From assembly GCA_038234785.1 (NCBI GenBank), contig JBBQTC010000010.1:11392-75391 (forward strand): 64,000 bases of DNA, read 5' to 3'. Source of the stretch: UBA668 sp038234785. Lineage in GTDB: Bacteria; Actinomycetota; Acidimicrobiia; Acidimicrobiales; Ilumatobacteraceae. A program made the position numbers and the translations under genes. Of the stretch, positions 9,182 through 17,651 are shown in pieces; within the stretch, counting starts at the first letter, position 1, and every line of letters begins with the position of its first letter. Below the pieces are notes generated by a model. That model made no database searches and had not been told where the DNA came from. It saw only the letters and a list, made by a program, of their open reading frames with translations.

Positions 9182-9687
9182 CGCAGCACTGCCTCGACGA
9201 TCTCACCGACGGATCGGTTGTCGACCAGCACGATGGCGTCGGACACCTCTCGATAGAAGGCCTCGCGATCAGTGAACATGCGCTGCAAGGTACCCGCTGG
9301 GTCGGTGTCGAGCAGCGGACGGTGGCCACCCGAGCGAACCCGTTCGACGAGCGTCACCGGGTCCGCGCACAGCCACACCACTCTCGCCTTGGCCGACTTG
9401 AGCGCGGCCCGGTTGGTCTCGCTCAGCACCACTCCGCCCGCGGCAGCGACCACCGCGGGCTCCGGCCACGCGAGCGCTTCGGACAGGACCTCGGTCTCCA
9501 GCGCCCGGAACGCGGGCTCTCCGTCGGTTGCGAAGATCTCGCGGACGGTGCGGCCCGTGCGCGCTTCGATGATCGAATCGCTGTCGAGCACCGGTCGGCG
9601 CAGCCGTTCAGCGACGACCCGCGCGACGGTGGTCTTGCCGACTCCCATCATGCCCACCAGCACCAGATGCTGATCGGCGGCGATCAC
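9178..9687 (-). CDS. aroK: Shikimate kinase
   Basis: 169 aa. Phosphorylates shikimate with ATP. P-loop GMMGVGKTT at residues 12-20, shikimate-binding Asp in DSDS, Arg in PAFRALE, the RPLL lid motif and the adenine-loop Arg in DREAFYREV. One departure: the usual GGG triplet that contacts shikimate reads AGG (AAAGGVVLS). This conservative change is unlikely to abolish activity. 4-nt overlaps on both sides. Confidence 0.95.
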   Translation of the reverse strand: MIAADQHLVLVGMMGVGKTTVARVVAERLRRPVLDSDSIIEARTGRTVREIFATDGEPAFRALETEVLSEALAWPEPAVVAAAGGVVLSETNRAALKSAKARVVWLCADPVTLVERVRSGGHRPLLDTDPAGTLQRMFTDREAFYREVSDAIVLVDNRSVGEIVEAVLR

Positions 9688-10847
9688 GGCAGCGTGGCCC
9701 TGAACGACGACGCGTTGCGAACGAATTCGGACACGCTGTCGCCGCCGAACTTGCGTTGCGCCTCGGCCGCCAGCACGAGCGCCACCATCGTCTCGGCGAC
9801 GACGCCCATGGCGGGCACGGCCGTGACATCGGTGCGCTCCTTGAAGCTCACGGTCTCCTCCTTCGTGACGACGTCGACCGTCTTCAGAGAGGGCCGGTTC
9901 AGGGTGGCGAGCGGCTTCATCGCAGCGCGGGCGACGAGCAGTTCACCGGTGGTCATCCCACCCTCGGTGCCACCAGCCAACGTGCTCTCCCGGCGATAGT
10001 CGTTCGCGTCGGCGTCCCATGCGATGGCGTCGTGAGCGACGCTGCCTCGCCGTCCGGCGACCTCGAAGCCGTCGCCGATCTCCACACCCTTGACGGCCTG
10101 GATGCTCATGATCGCCTGAGCCAACGCAGCATCGATCTTGCGGTCCCAGTGCACGTGACTCCCGAGACCGACCGGGACCCCGTAGGCCAGCACCTCGGCG
10201 ACGCCGCCGAGCGAGTCGCCATCCTTCGCGCAGGCCTTGATCTCCTCGATCATGGCTTCGCTCGCGGCAGCATCGAAGCAGCGCACCTCCGACGCGTCGA
10301 CCGCGTCGAGGTCGGTCGGCAGCGGCCGCAGGCCGCTGGTGTTGCGAACCGGACCCATCTGGGTGATGTGGGAGATCACCGACACGCCGAGGTGCGAGAG
10401 GAGCTTCTTCGCCACGGCACCTGCGGCGACGCGAGCGGCGGTCTCCCGGGCGCTGGCCCGTTCGAGGACGTCGCGGGCATCGGTGAAGCCGTACTTCTGC
10501 ATGCCCACCAGATCGGCGTGGCCGGGGCGCACCTGGGTGAGCGGGTCCTTGGTGGCACCCGGCGCCGGCGACATCTCCTCGTGCCACTTGTCGCTGCGGA
10601 ACCACTCGCTGTTCTTGATCTCGATCGCGACGGGCGAGCCCAGCGTGCGACCATGGCGGACACCGCCCACCAGGGTGAGCTCGTCCTGCTCGAACCGCTG
10701 CCGGGGGCCGCGTCCGTACCCGAGACGGCGCCGGGCCATCTCCACCTGGATCTCCTCGACCGTGATCTCCAGGCCGGCCGGCAGGCCCTCGATGATCACG
10801 ACCAGGGCTTGCCCATGTGACTCGCCGGCGGTCAGGAAACGAAGCAT
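9684..10847 (-). CDS. aroC: Chorismate synthase
   Basis: 387 aa. Uses reduced FMN to convert EPSP to chorismate. Motifs: MLRFLTAGESHGQALVVIIE at the start, the Arg-rich RRLGYGRGPRQRFEQDELTL, ASARETAARVAAGA, and AGGTEGGMTTGE near the FMN site. The ATG begins the canonical N-terminus. A 10-nt gap separates it from aroE upstream. Confidence 0.97.
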   Translation of the reverse strand: MLRFLTAGESHGQALVVIIEGLPAGLEITVEEIQVEMARRRLGYGRGPRQRFEQDELTLVGGVRHGRTLGSPVAIEIKNSEWFRSDKWHEEMSPAPGATKDPLTQVRPGHADLVGMQKYGFTDARDVLERASARETAARVAAGAVAKKLLSHLGVSVISHITQMGPVRNTSGLRPLPTDLDAVDASEVRCFDAAASEAMIEEIKACAKDGDSLGGVAEVLAYGVPVGLGSHVHWDRKIDAALAQAIMSIQAVKGVEIGDGFEVAGRRGSVAHDAIAWDADANDYRRESTLAGGTEGGMTTGELLVARAAMKPLATLNRPSLKTVDVVTKEETVSFKERTDVTAVPAMGVVAETMVALVLAAEAQRKFGGDSVSEFVRNASSFRATLP

Positions 10848-10857
10848 TCCGGCAAGG

Positions 10858-11688
10858 CTACTGGTGGCGCGCGGCGAGTTCCCGCTCCGCAGCGATGGTC
10901 ATGACCGCTACATCGGGCCGCAACCCGTGCCACAGCTGCTGCTGAAGCGCAGCCTGGTGCACCAGCATGCCCAGCCCGTCGACGGGGGTGGCCCCGGCCG
11001 TGCGCGCGGCACGGAGCAACGCTGTCTCACGAGGGTGGTACACGATGTCGGCGACGACCTGGCCGCTGTGGAGCGCTGTCGGATCACAGGGCAGATCGTC
11101 GCTCCCCATTCCGATCGACGTCGCGTTGATGACGATCTCGGCGTCGCGCACATCGGCACTCGTTGCCAGCACGCCGACCACCCCTGCGAGTTCCACCGTT
11201 TCCTGCGCGGTCGCCATGGTGCGATTGAGCACCGCGATGCGCGCCGCACCACTGCGACCGAGCGCGTCGGCGATGGCTCTCGCCGCGGCTCCGGCACCGA
11301 GCAGACAGATCGTGCGACCCTCGACCTGGACACCGGCCTCGGCCAGCGAGGCCACGAACCCGGCCCCGTCGGTGCTGTACCCGGTGAGCGTGCCGTCACC
11401 CTGGGGCACGACGGTGTTCACACTGCGCAGTGCCGTCGCCGCCGGGTCGAGCTGATCGACACAGCGAGCGACGATCTCCTTGTGCGGCATGGTGACCGAC
11501 AGGCCGCCGAGCCCGAGCACCCGCATCGCGTCGACAGCACGCTGGCCCTCCCCACCGATGACGTGCAACGCGACGTACACCCAGTCGACGCCGAGTTGGG
11601 CGAAGGCCGCGTTGTGCAACGCCGGTGACAGGGTGTGGGCGACCGGACTGCCGATGACTGCCGCCACTCGAGTGGCGCCCGAGATCAC
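10858..11688 (-). CDS. aroE: Shikimate dehydrogenase
   Basis: 276 aa from GTG 11688, which overlaps the mltG stop as GTGA, the junction style of this operon. Shikimate site SPVAHTLSPALHNAAF, catalytic Lys in SVTMPHKE, Asp in GYSTDGAGF, nucleotide fold GAGAAARAIADAL and NADP-type NRT. A frame open to 11826 adds basic, unconserved residues that lie inside mltG and are rejected. Completes chorismate synthesis with aroQ, aroB, aroK and aroC. Confidence 0.93.
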   Translation of the reverse strand: MISGATRVAAVIGSPVAHTLSPALHNAAFAQLGVDWVYVALHVIGGEGQRAVDAMRVLGLGGLSVTMPHKEIVARCVDQLDPAATALRSVNTVVPQGDGTLTGYSTDGAGFVASLAEAGVQVEGRTICLLGAGAAARAIADALGRSGAARIAVLNRTMATAQETVELAGVVGVLATSADVRDAEIVINATSIGMGSDDLPCDPTALHSGQVVADIVYHPRETALLRAARTAGATPVDGLGMLVHQAALQQQLWHGLRPDVAVMTIAAERELAARHQ

Positions 11689-12851
11689 AGCAGTCCCAAC
11701 TCGCGGGCCTTCTCGACGTTGGCGTTGTGCTGCTCGATCGTCGCGGCGAACACGTGGTGCCCGTCCTCGTCGGCGATCACGTAGTACAGGTACAGGCACG
11801 GCGCTCCTGTGGGGAGACCGACGCACAGCGGATCACCCAGCGACGGGTTCGCCACGGGGTTCATCGCCGCCTGGATACTGGCTCGACCCGGGTTCGAGAT
11901 CGGGGTCGGCGGGAGACCGGTGTGGAGGTAGGTGTTGTACGGGGTGTCGAGGTCCCGAAGTTCGCTGAACGGTCGTGACCCGTCCTGCTGGTAGTACAGC
12001 GTCGCGTCGACCTGCAGTGGCATGCCGAGGAACAGGCGGTTGTAGATGACCCGGGCGATTTTGGCCCGATCCTCGGGGACCCGCGCCTCGCGCTCGATGA
12101 TGCTGGCCACGATCAGCACCTGGTACGGGGTGTACCCGATGCGGGTCGGGGCGTCGTCGACGCCCTCCTGGCCGCCCACCCGCTCCATCAGGCGCACCAT
12201 CCGCTCGACCACCTGTGCCTCGGTCTCTCCGTTGGACACCTGGTACGTGTCAGGGAAGAGCAAACCTTCGAGACTGTTCACTCCGACGGGTTCGTACTTC
12301 GAGCGAATCGTGCCATCGGTCGCTGCGACACCGAAGGCGGAACTCGACAATCGTTCGACGCGTTGCTCGAGCCGCGCACCCATCTTGGCGTAGGTGTACC
12401 CCTCCGGGAACGTGACCTTGGTGTAGGTCTCCGACGGCGGGATGCGCAGGATACGCATGATGTTGCCCATGTGGTCGCGGGGACGCAGCACGAAGTAGCC
12501 CGGTGTGAGTTCCAGGCCGCCGTGGTGGTCGACGTACCAGCGGAAGACCCACGCCTTGGTGACGAGACCCTCTGCTTCGAGGCGATCGCTGATCGTCTGC
12601 ACGGTGTCATCGGCGTTGACCGTGAACGTGACGGGATCGCCGGGGTCACCCTTGGGGTTGACCTGCTCGGTGTACCACAGCCCGAGCACGCCGACGCCGA
12701 CGACGCCGGCCAGCGCGAGGAAGGCCACGATCGAGACCAGCCACTTGAACTTGGGACGCTGTTTGCGTGGGCGCTCGATGACGAGCGCGTCGGTCTGGTC
12801 GGGATCGTCCCACGGGTCGTGCTGCCAGCGACGCTCGTCGATCATCGTCAT
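11685..12851 (-). CDS. mltG: Endolytic murein transglycosylase MltG (YceG family)
   Basis: About 388 aa. Cytoplasmic N-terminus of about 35 residues, one membrane helix (FKWLVSIVAFLALAGVVGVG), then a LysM-like and the YceG catalytic domain outside the membrane. The catalytic Glu lies in VASIIEREARVPEDR; other motifs are PEGYTYAKMGARLEQRV, LEGLLFPDTYQV, and YNTYLHTGLPPTPISNPG. It cuts nascent glycan strands. ATG 12851 is preferred; GTG 12878 and ATG 12845 are possible. In-operon with ruvX, as in mycobacteria. Confidence 0.93.
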   Translation of the reverse strand: MTMIDERRWQHDPWDDPDQTDALVIERPRKQRPKFKWLVSIVAFLALAGVVGVGVLGLWYTEQVNPKGDPGDPVTFTVNADDTVQTISDRLEAEGLVTKAWVFRWYVDHHGGLELTPGYFVLRPRDHMGNIMRILRIPPSETYTKVTFPEGYTYAKMGARLEQRVERLSSSAFGVAATDGTIRSKYEPVGVNSLEGLLFPDTYQVSNGETEAQVVERMVRLMERVGGQEGVDDAPTRIGYTPYQVLIVASIIEREARVPEDRAKIARVIYNRLFLGMPLQVDATLYYQQDGSRPFSELRDLDTPYNTYLHTGLPPTPISNPGRASIQAAMNPVANPSLGDPLCVGLPTGAPCLYLYYVIADEDGHHVFAATIEQHNANVEKARELGLL

Positions 12852-12864
12852 GGCGAGGAGGCCT

Positions 12865-13287
12865 TCACTGCTGGGCACCTCTGCCGTCGAGCCAGTGCTG
12901 CAGGAGCACGGCGGCGGCGACCTTGTCGACCACCTTGCGGCGGGCTTGCGCGTTCATGCCGGCCTCGATCATCGCCCGATCGGCCGTGACCGTGGTGCGA
13001 CGTTCGTCGGAGGTGTACACCGGCACGCCCACCACCGTAGCCAAGGCTCTGGCTTCGGCGACGGCAGCCTTCGCCGCGGGACCGGAAGAGCCGTTCATGT
13101 TGAGGGGGAGCCCGACGACCACGACCTCGGCCTCCTCCTCGACAACGAGCGCCGCAATGGCGCGGTGGTCACGCGCGACGGAACCGGACCGCTGCAGCAC
13201 CGTCAACGGCGACGCGATCGTGCCGCTGCGGTCGCTGACCGCGACGCCGATGCGTCGCGAACCGAGATCGATGCCGAGGGCGCGCAT
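12865..13287 (-). CDS. ruvX: Holliday junction resolvase-like RuvX/YqgF
   Basis: 140 aa, RNase H-like fold. GIDLGSRRIGVAVSD carries the first acidic residue, VVGLPLNMNGSSG the second strand/Glu region, and DERRTTVTA and VVDKVAAAVLLQHWLD the C-terminal Asp. Family members act in pre-16S rRNA 5'-end processing. Two bases separate it from alaS. Confidence 0.93.
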   Translation of the reverse strand: MRALGIDLGSRRIGVAVSDRSGTIASPLTVLQRSGSVARDHRAIAALVVEEEAEVVVVGLPLNMNGSSGPAAKAAVAEARALATVVGVPVYTSDERRTTVTADRAMIEAGMNAQARRKVVDKVAAAVLLQHWLDGRGAQQ

Positions 13288-13289
13288 GG

Positions 13290-15920
13290 TCAGCGCCTGG
13301 CGGCCGCCTCCGCGATGAGGAGCGCTTCGTCGAGACCGTCGGGGTTCTTCCCACCGGCTGTGGCGATGTCGCCCTTGCCGCCGCCGCCCCCACCGACCGC
13401 CTTGGCCGCGTCGCGGATCAAGTCACCCGCGGACGCGCCCGACGACGGCTGGACCGCCGCGACGAGCGAGACGCCACCGGTGTCGCTGAGACCGCCGAGC
13501 ACGACGGACGTGACGCCCGCCTGCTGGCGCACGGCGATGGCGAGGTCGCGGAGGTCGCCCGGTGAGAGGCCGTCGATTCGACTGACGACGATGCCGTCGG
13601 ACCCACCCGCGGCCAGTTCGCTCGCCCTGCCGATGGCGACCTTGGCGCGCAAGGCCTTCAGCTCGTCGTGGAGGGACTTGATCTCGTCGAGGCGACGCTG
13701 CACGCCGCCGACCATGTCGTCGGGTGACGCGCCGACGAGCCGGGCCGCTTCGGCCACCTGCGCCGACTCGCGCTGGAGGAGCTTGACCGTGTTCTCGCCG
13801 GTGGTGGCTTCGATCCGGCGCAGGTTGCTGCCGATCGAGCTCTCCGAGACGACCTTGATGGTGCCGATGTCGCCAGCGGCCCGCACATGCGTGCCGCCGC
13901 ACAGTTCGATGGAGTTACCGACCTCGAGCACGCGCACCAGGTCGCCGTACTTGTCGCCGAAGAACGCGATGGCGCCGAGCGCGGCGGCCTCGTCCTTGGT
14001 GGTCTCGAACACCCGAGCGGGCGCATTGCCGAGCGTCTCCGCGTTGGCGATCTCCTCGATGCGGCGGATCTCGTCGGGCGTGACCGCCTCGTAGTGGGAG
14101 AAGTCGAACCGGAGCCGATCGGGCGACACGAGCGAACCGGCCTGCTTCACGTGCTCGCCCAGTACCTTGCGCAGCGCGTAGTGAAGGATGTGCGTGCCGG
14201 TGTGGTTGCGTCGGATCGCGGCGCGCCGATCGACGTCGATGCTCGCAGTCGCCGCGGCACCCGGCTGCACCGTTCCGTGCACCACGGTGGCGAGGTGCCT
14301 GCGGAGTCCGGGAAGGGCGAAGGTGGTGTCGATCACTCGCGCCTCGGCCGTGCTGCCGTCGGGTGAAACCATGGTGATGGTGCCGGTGTCGCCGACCTGG
14401 CCGCCGCTCTCGGCGTAGAACGGTGTGCGGTCGAGGAAGATCTCGACCGTGTCGATGCCGTCCTCGGTGGTTCCACCGGGGAGGACGGCCAACACCCTGG
14501 ACTCGGTGGTGTTGTCGGTGTATCCGAGGAACTCGGTGATCCCGAACTGCTCCACCACCTCGCGGTAGCCCTCAAGTCGATCGTCGTCGGTGTTGCGCCC
14601 CTTGCGCGCCGCCTTGGCCCGGTCGCGCTGGGCCGCCATCTCGCCGTTGAATCCGTCGGTGTCGACCGCAACCCCACGCTCTCCGGCGATCTCCTCGGTG
14701 AGCTCGAGGGGGAAGCCGTAGGTGTCGTGGAGGAGGAAGGCCGTGCTGCCCGGCAACCGGTGCGACTCGTCGACCAGTTCGTCCTCGAGGATCGCGAGGC
14801 CAGTCTTGAGGGTCTGACGGAAGCGCTCCTCCTCACGAGTGAGGACACCGAGGATGAAGTCGTGATTCTTGATCACGTCGGGGTAGGCGTTGCCCATCAC
14901 CGAGATCGCGGTCTCCACCAGAGAGGGCATGACCAACGACTCGGTGCCGAGCAGATACGCGTACCGCACTGCCCGGCGGATGATGCGCCGCAGCACGTAC
15001 CCGCGGCCCTCGTTGCTCGGGAACACCCCGTCGCTGACGAGCATCGTGCTGCTGCGCGCGTGCTCGGCCAACACTCGCATCGCGAAGCTGTTGCGGTCGT
15101 CGTAGTCGCCGGGGACGTAGAGCTTGCCGGTGAGGCTGCAGGCCTGGTCGATGAGCGGCTGCATGAGGTCGGTCTCCCACACCGAGTCGACGCCCTGCAG
15201 CAGGCACAGGATCCGTTCGAGGCCGGCACCGGTGTCGATGCTCGGCTTGGGCAGCGGGGTGCGACTGCCGTCGGGCGCCTGGTTGAACTGCATGAAGACC
15301 AGGTTCCAGAACTCCATGAACCGGTCGCCCTGCGGGTCGTTCAACGGCCCGCCGTCGGGACCGAACGCGGGCCCGCGGTCGATGTGGATCTCCGAGCACG
15401 GCCCGCACGGGCCGGTCTCGCCCATCTGCCAGAAGTTGTCCTTGTCGCCCAACCGCTGGATGCGGTTCATCGGGACACCGACCTGCTCGTGCCAGATCGC
15501 CTCGGCCTCGTCGTCGCTCTCGTGGACCGTGATCCACAGGCGGTCGCCGTCGAAACCCCAGGCCTCGGTGACGAGCTCCCAGCTCCACGGGATCGCATCG
15601 AGCTTGAAGTAGTCACCGAAGCTGAAGTTGCCGAGCATCTCGAAGAACACCAGGTGACGCTTGGTGCGGCCGACATCGTCGAGATCGTTGTGCTTGCCGC
15701 CGGCGCGGGCGCACTTCTGACTCGTGACCGCGCGCGAGAACGGCGGCACCTCGTCGCCGACGAAGTACGGCTTGAACGGCACCATGCCGGCGACCGTGAA
15801 GAGCACGGTGGGATCGTGGGGGATGAGACTTGCCGAGGGCACCACCGAGTGCCCCTTCGCCGCGAAGAAATCGGTGAAGGTGTTGCGGAGCTGATCGGCG
15901 GTCTGTGGTGGCGTGCCCAT
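13290..15920 (-). CDS. alaS: Alanyl-tRNA synthetase
   Basis: 876 aa from ATG 15920. Class II core with motif 2 region SQKCARAGGKHNDLDDVG and FEMLGNFSFGDYFK, anticodon-independent tRNA domain, editing domain with HTGTHILHYAL and CGGTHV zinc-type sites, and the C-Ala glycine-rich end VGGGGGGKGDIATAGGKN. TTG 15929 is an alternative start 3 codons upstream. A TAGGCT -10-like hexamer lies 9 nt before the ATG (15930-15935). First gene of the long minus-strand operon. Confidence 0.97.
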   Translation of the reverse strand: MGTPPQTADQLRNTFTDFFAAKGHSVVPSASLIPHDPTVLFTVAGMVPFKPYFVGDEVPPFSRAVTSQKCARAGGKHNDLDDVGRTKRHLVFFEMLGNFSFGDYFKLDAIPWSWELVTEAWGFDGDRLWITVHESDDEAEAIWHEQVGVPMNRIQRLGDKDNFWQMGETGPCGPCSEIHIDRGPAFGPDGGPLNDPQGDRFMEFWNLVFMQFNQAPDGSRTPLPKPSIDTGAGLERILCLLQGVDSVWETDLMQPLIDQACSLTGKLYVPGDYDDRNSFAMRVLAEHARSSTMLVSDGVFPSNEGRGYVLRRIIRRAVRYAYLLGTESLVMPSLVETAISVMGNAYPDVIKNHDFILGVLTREEERFRQTLKTGLAILEDELVDESHRLPGSTAFLLHDTYGFPLELTEEIAGERGVAVDTDGFNGEMAAQRDRAKAARKGRNTDDDRLEGYREVVEQFGITEFLGYTDNTTESRVLAVLPGGTTEDGIDTVEIFLDRTPFYAESGGQVGDTGTITMVSPDGSTAEARVIDTTFALPGLRRHLATVVHGTVQPGAAATASIDVDRRAAIRRNHTGTHILHYALRKVLGEHVKQAGSLVSPDRLRFDFSHYEAVTPDEIRRIEEIANAETLGNAPARVFETTKDEAAALGAIAFFGDKYGDLVRVLEVGNSIELCGGTHVRAAGDIGTIKVVSESSIGSNLRRIEATTGENTVKLLQRESAQVAEAARLVGASPDDMVGGVQRRLDEIKSLHDELKALRAKVAIGRASELAAGGSDGIVVSRIDGLSPGDLRDLAIAVRQQAGVTSVVLGGLSDTGGVSLVAAVQPSSGASAGDLIRDAAKAVGGGGGGKGDIATAGGKNPDGLDEALLIAEAAARR

Positions 15921-15968
15921 GGACTGCAAAGCCTACCGATCGGGTGCACTCCGGTCCCGATGGATTGC

Positions 15969-15974
15969 TAGCGT
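15969..15974 (+). promoter_or_regulatory. -10 hexamer TAGCGT, 8 nt before the GTG at 15983
   Basis: Leaderless-type spacing. It is divergent from the alaS promoter region, so about 60 bp serve both directions. Confidence 0.5.
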
Positions 15975-15982
15975 CCCCCGCT

Positions 15983-16714
15983 GTGCCCATCGACCTCCAC
16001 GAGTGGATCAGCTTCGAAGACGATCACACCCGGCGCACCTGGGTGTTCGACGCCACGTTCCTGCGCTCGAACTGGAGCTGCATCTACGGCAACGGGTGCA
16101 AGGGTGTGCTCGAGACCGACACCAGCGACCTCGCCCAGGGGTGCTGCAGTCATGGCGCCCACTTCATCGACGACGACGACGTGCAGACCGTCGTGCTCTC
16201 CTCCGCGCGCCTGAAGGGTCGCCACTGGCAGTACAAGAAAGAGGGCACGCGCGGCGGCATCCTCGGCGAGGAGGACGGCGCCACCACCACCCGCACGGTC
16301 GACGGCGGCTGCATCTTCCTCAACCGACCCGGGTTCGAGGGTGGAATCGGCTGCGCCTTCCACCACCTCGCCGCAGAGACGGGAGAGCGCAAGATGGACC
16401 TGCAGCCCGATGTGTGCTGGCAGCTCCCACTGCGCCTCGTCGAGGAGACCGACGAGCACGGCTACGTCACCTCCACCCTTCGAGAGTGGAAGCGGCGCGA
16501 CTGGGGTCCGGGGGGCGACGACTTCCATTGGTGGTGCACCGAGACCGACGAGGCGTTCGTGGGCAGCAACCCGGTCTACATCTACCTGCGCAACGAGATC
16601 AGCGAGATGATCGGAGCCGACGTCTACCGAGAGCTCGTCGAGCTCCTCGAGCGTCCGAAGTGGACCCCGCTCGCGCACCCCGCGGTGAGCTCGCGACGAA
16701 CGTCGCGGCGATGA
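15983..16714 (+). CDS. Cys-rich conserved protein, YkgJ-like metal/cluster-binding candidate
   Basis: 243 aa from GTG 15983. I do not recognise a named gene. Eight cysteines are spaced C33-x5-C39, C54-C55 (GCCSHGAH), C110 (GGCIFLN), C124 (GIGCAFHH), C145 and C185. The CC pair followed by CxFL and GCxxH recalls the UPF0153/YkgJ putative zinc or iron-sulfur domain. Acidic N-terminus, no signal peptide or membrane helix. The stop overlaps the dioxygenase start as ATGA, so the two are translated together. Metal binding is an inference. Confidence 0.7.
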   Translation: MPIDLHEWISFEDDHTRRTWVFDATFLRSNWSCIYGNGCKGVLETDTSDLAQGCCSHGAHFIDDDDVQTVVLSSARLKGRHWQYKKEGTRGGILGEEDGATTTRTVDGGCIFLNRPGFEGGIGCAFHHLAAETGERKMDLQPDVCWQLPLRLVEETDEHGYVTSTLREWKRRDWGPGGDDFHWWCTETDEAFVGSNPVYIYLRNEISEMIGADVYRELVELLERPKWTPLAHPAVSSRRTSRR

Positions 16715-17616
16715 CTGCCGCCGACGCTCCCCCGCTGCCGCCCGGTTGGTCGGTGGAGCCGCTCACCGGAACCCTGGGAGCGGTCGTACACGGGGTCGAC
16801 CTGTCCGACGACCTGACGCCGGACGAGGTCGCCTCGATCCGCAGCGCGCTGCTCACGCATCGAGTCGTGTTCCTTCGCGACCAGCACATCACTCCCACGC
16901 AACAGGTGGCGTTCGCCCGCCACCTCGGCACGTTGACGCCGGCGCATCCACTCGTGGGCGGACTCGACGAGGAGCACCCCGAGGTGTTGCAGCTCGACAG
17001 CGCCGACTGCCCCCTCGGGGTCGGCAGCCGGGGACGAGGCACCAGCTACAACAACCGCTGGCACACCGACGTCACCTTCTCCGCGACACCTCCGGCGTTC
17101 GCGATCCTCGCCGGCAAGGTGATCCCGGCTCGCGGCGGCGACACGCTCTGGGCCGACCTCGTCGATGCCTACGCGACGTTGAGCCCGCCGATCCAGGCGC
17201 TGCTCGACCCGCTCGTCGCGGTGCACGATGCAGGCGCGACGTTCTCCCGGTTTCGGGCCGAGGATCCCACCGGCGCCCAACGCGCGAAGTTGTCGCAGTT
17301 GGAACCGGTGCGCCATCCGGTCGTGCGGGTCCACCCCGAGACCGGCGAACGGACACTGTTCGTCAACGAGACGTTCACCGCCGCGATCGAGGACCTGTCC
17401 CCCGCCGAGAGCAACGCGTTGCTGGCGATGCTGTACGAGCACGTCGTGGCGCCCGAGCGCGTCGTGCGCTGGCACTGGCGCGTCGACGACATCGCCATCT
17501 GGGACAACCGGGCGACCTCGCACTACGCCGCAGCCGACTACACCGAGCGGCGAGTCATGCACCGCATCACGGTCGCCGGCGATCGTCCACTTGGGATCAA
17601 CGGCGCCGTCGACTGA
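16711..17616 (+). CDS. TauD/TfdA-family Fe(II)/2-oxoglutarate dioxygenase
   Basis: 301 aa. The iron triad is visible as H118 and D120 (RWHTDVTF) and H271 (SHYAAADYTERR); the 2-oxoglutarate Arg is R285 (RVMHRI). Overall match to taurine dioxygenase is good, including PLTGTLGAVVHGVDLS at the N-terminus. Substrate could be taurine, an alkyl sulfate or another sulfonate, or an aryloxyalkanoate; not decidable here. The alkylsulfatase-like gene 1.2 kb downstream makes a sulfur-related substrate plausible. Start ATG overlaps the upstream stop by 4 nt. Confidence 0.9.
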   Translation: MTAADAPPLPPGWSVEPLTGTLGAVVHGVDLSDDLTPDEVASIRSALLTHRVVFLRDQHITPTQQVAFARHLGTLTPAHPLVGGLDEEHPEVLQLDSADCPLGVGSRGRGTSYNNRWHTDVTFSATPPAFAILAGKVIPARGGDTLWADLVDAYATLSPPIQALLDPLVAVHDAGATFSRFRAEDPTGAQRAKLSQLEPVRHPVVRVHPETGERTLFVNETFTAAIEDLSPAESNALLAMLYEHVVAPERVVRWHWRVDDIAIWDNRATSHYAAADYTERRVMHRITVAGDRPLGINGAVD

Positions 17617-17637
17617 GCGGGCCGACGACAACAGACC

Positions 17638-17643
17638 TAGCAT
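17638..17643 (+). promoter_or_regulatory. -10 hexamer TAGCAT, 8 nt before the ATG at 17652
   Basis: Leaderless-type spacing, giving the acyl-CoA dehydrogenase its own promoter only 35 bp after the dioxygenase gene. Confidence 0.45.
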
Positions 17644-17651
17644 CGGCCTCG

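Noticed and set aside
16746..17651. Plus-strand extension of the acyl-CoA dehydrogenase frame
   Set aside because: It overlaps the dioxygenase in another frame and shows no conserved residues; the ATG at 17652 has the -10 and starts the family fold.
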